From Membranipora membranacea (lineage: Eukaryota; Bryozoa; Gymnolaemata; Cheilostomatida; Membraniporidae), in assembly GCA_914767715.1 (NCBI GenBank), contig OU612068.1:17610001-17674000 (forward strand): DNA of 64,000 nt. Direction: 5' to 3'. The translations under genes and the position numbers were made by a program. A model generated the notes under the pieces. The model had not been told where the DNA came from. It did not search any database and worked only from the letters and a program-made list of their open reading frames with translations. This document shows positions 63,471 to 64,000 of the stretch, one piece after another. The first letter of the stretch is position 1. Every line of letters starts with the position of its first letter.

Positions 63471-64000
63471 CTGAAATTTAGGGTAGAAACGCTTATGTAG
63501 TAAATGGGTGGATGGATTTATTACTATCACTGACCAAAACTCAAAATCCGATCAAAATTGATCAAGTTATAGACATAAAACCTGGATTTTGGATTTCGTT
63601 ACAATGCCACAATTAAATGCCTCAGTGCCTCAATGCTAATGCTCCATATAGTGTCCTGTCAACATTTATTATTAAGTCTATGCGATTGGGTATCTGCTGT
63701 AAATGGCTGCTGGAGACACAAACTTACAGCTTTGTTACCGCTCAGTTACTTAAATGGAGATGAATCCAAGAAATGGACAAGGAAATGAAAACAGGAACAA
63801 AAAAGGCAAAACAACTAACTGCATACAGGCCAGGTAAGCGCTATAATGGACACCTAGACTATTGCTGTGTACCCGTTTTGCTTCTTCTGTCACTCTGTCC
63901 AGGGAGAGGACCTGGTTTTGAGGATGTCCTCCCAGATAACACGAGAAAGGTAGCCAATGTTTTGGCTCTGAACTGATTGGTAATTGTTGGGTGAGAAAGA
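63471..64000. other. Right-edge region without an assigned gene
   Basis: This should contain the upstream exon or promoter of the TIR-SAM gene, but no minus-strand exon was recognised. On the plus strand a short two-exon frame can be drawn (63773-63833 joined to 63902-63976 over a 68-base intron). It lacks similarity, so it is not called. Confidence 0.3.

Noticed and set aside
63773-63976. Small plus-strand gene with a 68-base intron (MDKEMKTGTKK... then GRGPGFEDVLPDNTRK)
   Set aside because: The splice signals look plausible but the 45-residue product has no similarity and no upstream context; it could be chance.
1-64000. CRISPR arrays, operons, ribosome-binding sites
   Set aside because: Intron-rich eukaryotic sequence; no regularly spaced repeats or polycistronic layout were seen.

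Overview
The window is animal nuclear DNA. Its genes are split into many exons with GT-AG introns, the sequence is AT-rich, and it contains miniature foldback elements, SINE-like and LINE relics. The proteins are metazoan: spatacsin, peptide:N-glycanase with PUB and C-terminal PAW-type regions, a caspase fold, TIR and SAM domains, and a short-chain collagen C4 family protein. The collagen, the short introns and the gene-in-intron layout suggest a marine invertebrate, most plausibly a sponge. This is inference; no rRNA or mitochondrial marker is present.

Layout. 1-3036 (-): 5' part of an ankyrin-repeat/caspase gene (copy A) that runs off the left edge. 4323-49442 (-): SPG11/spatacsin, about 50 exons and about 2,500 codons. 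Two of its introns exceed 8 kb and each holds a complete gene on the opposite strand: a NEK-like kinase fused to an Arb2/FAM172A domain (16121-21748, +) and a second ankyrin-caspase gene (copy B, 32630-37793, +). 49443-50720 separates the divergent starts of SPG11 and NGLY1. 50721-60153 (+): NGLY1, 12 exons. Its 3 kb intron 5 holds a membrane-anchored short-chain collagen gene (53329-55447, -). 61427-63470 (-): TIR-SAM protein, 5' end not identified.

Exon models were read by hand from homology, splice sites and reading phase. Phases close without stops for NGLY1, kinase-Arb2, ankyrin-caspase B, the collagen and the TIR-SAM gene, and for nearly all of SPG11. Three SPG11 junctions remain doubtful.

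Functions. SPG11 (lysosome/autophagy) and NGLY1 (cytosolic removal of N-glycans) are housekeeping genes that host others. The two ankyrin-caspases and the TIR-SAM protein look like cell-death or innate-immune components. The most unusual gene products are the kinase-Arb2 fusion and the ankyrin-caspase fusion.
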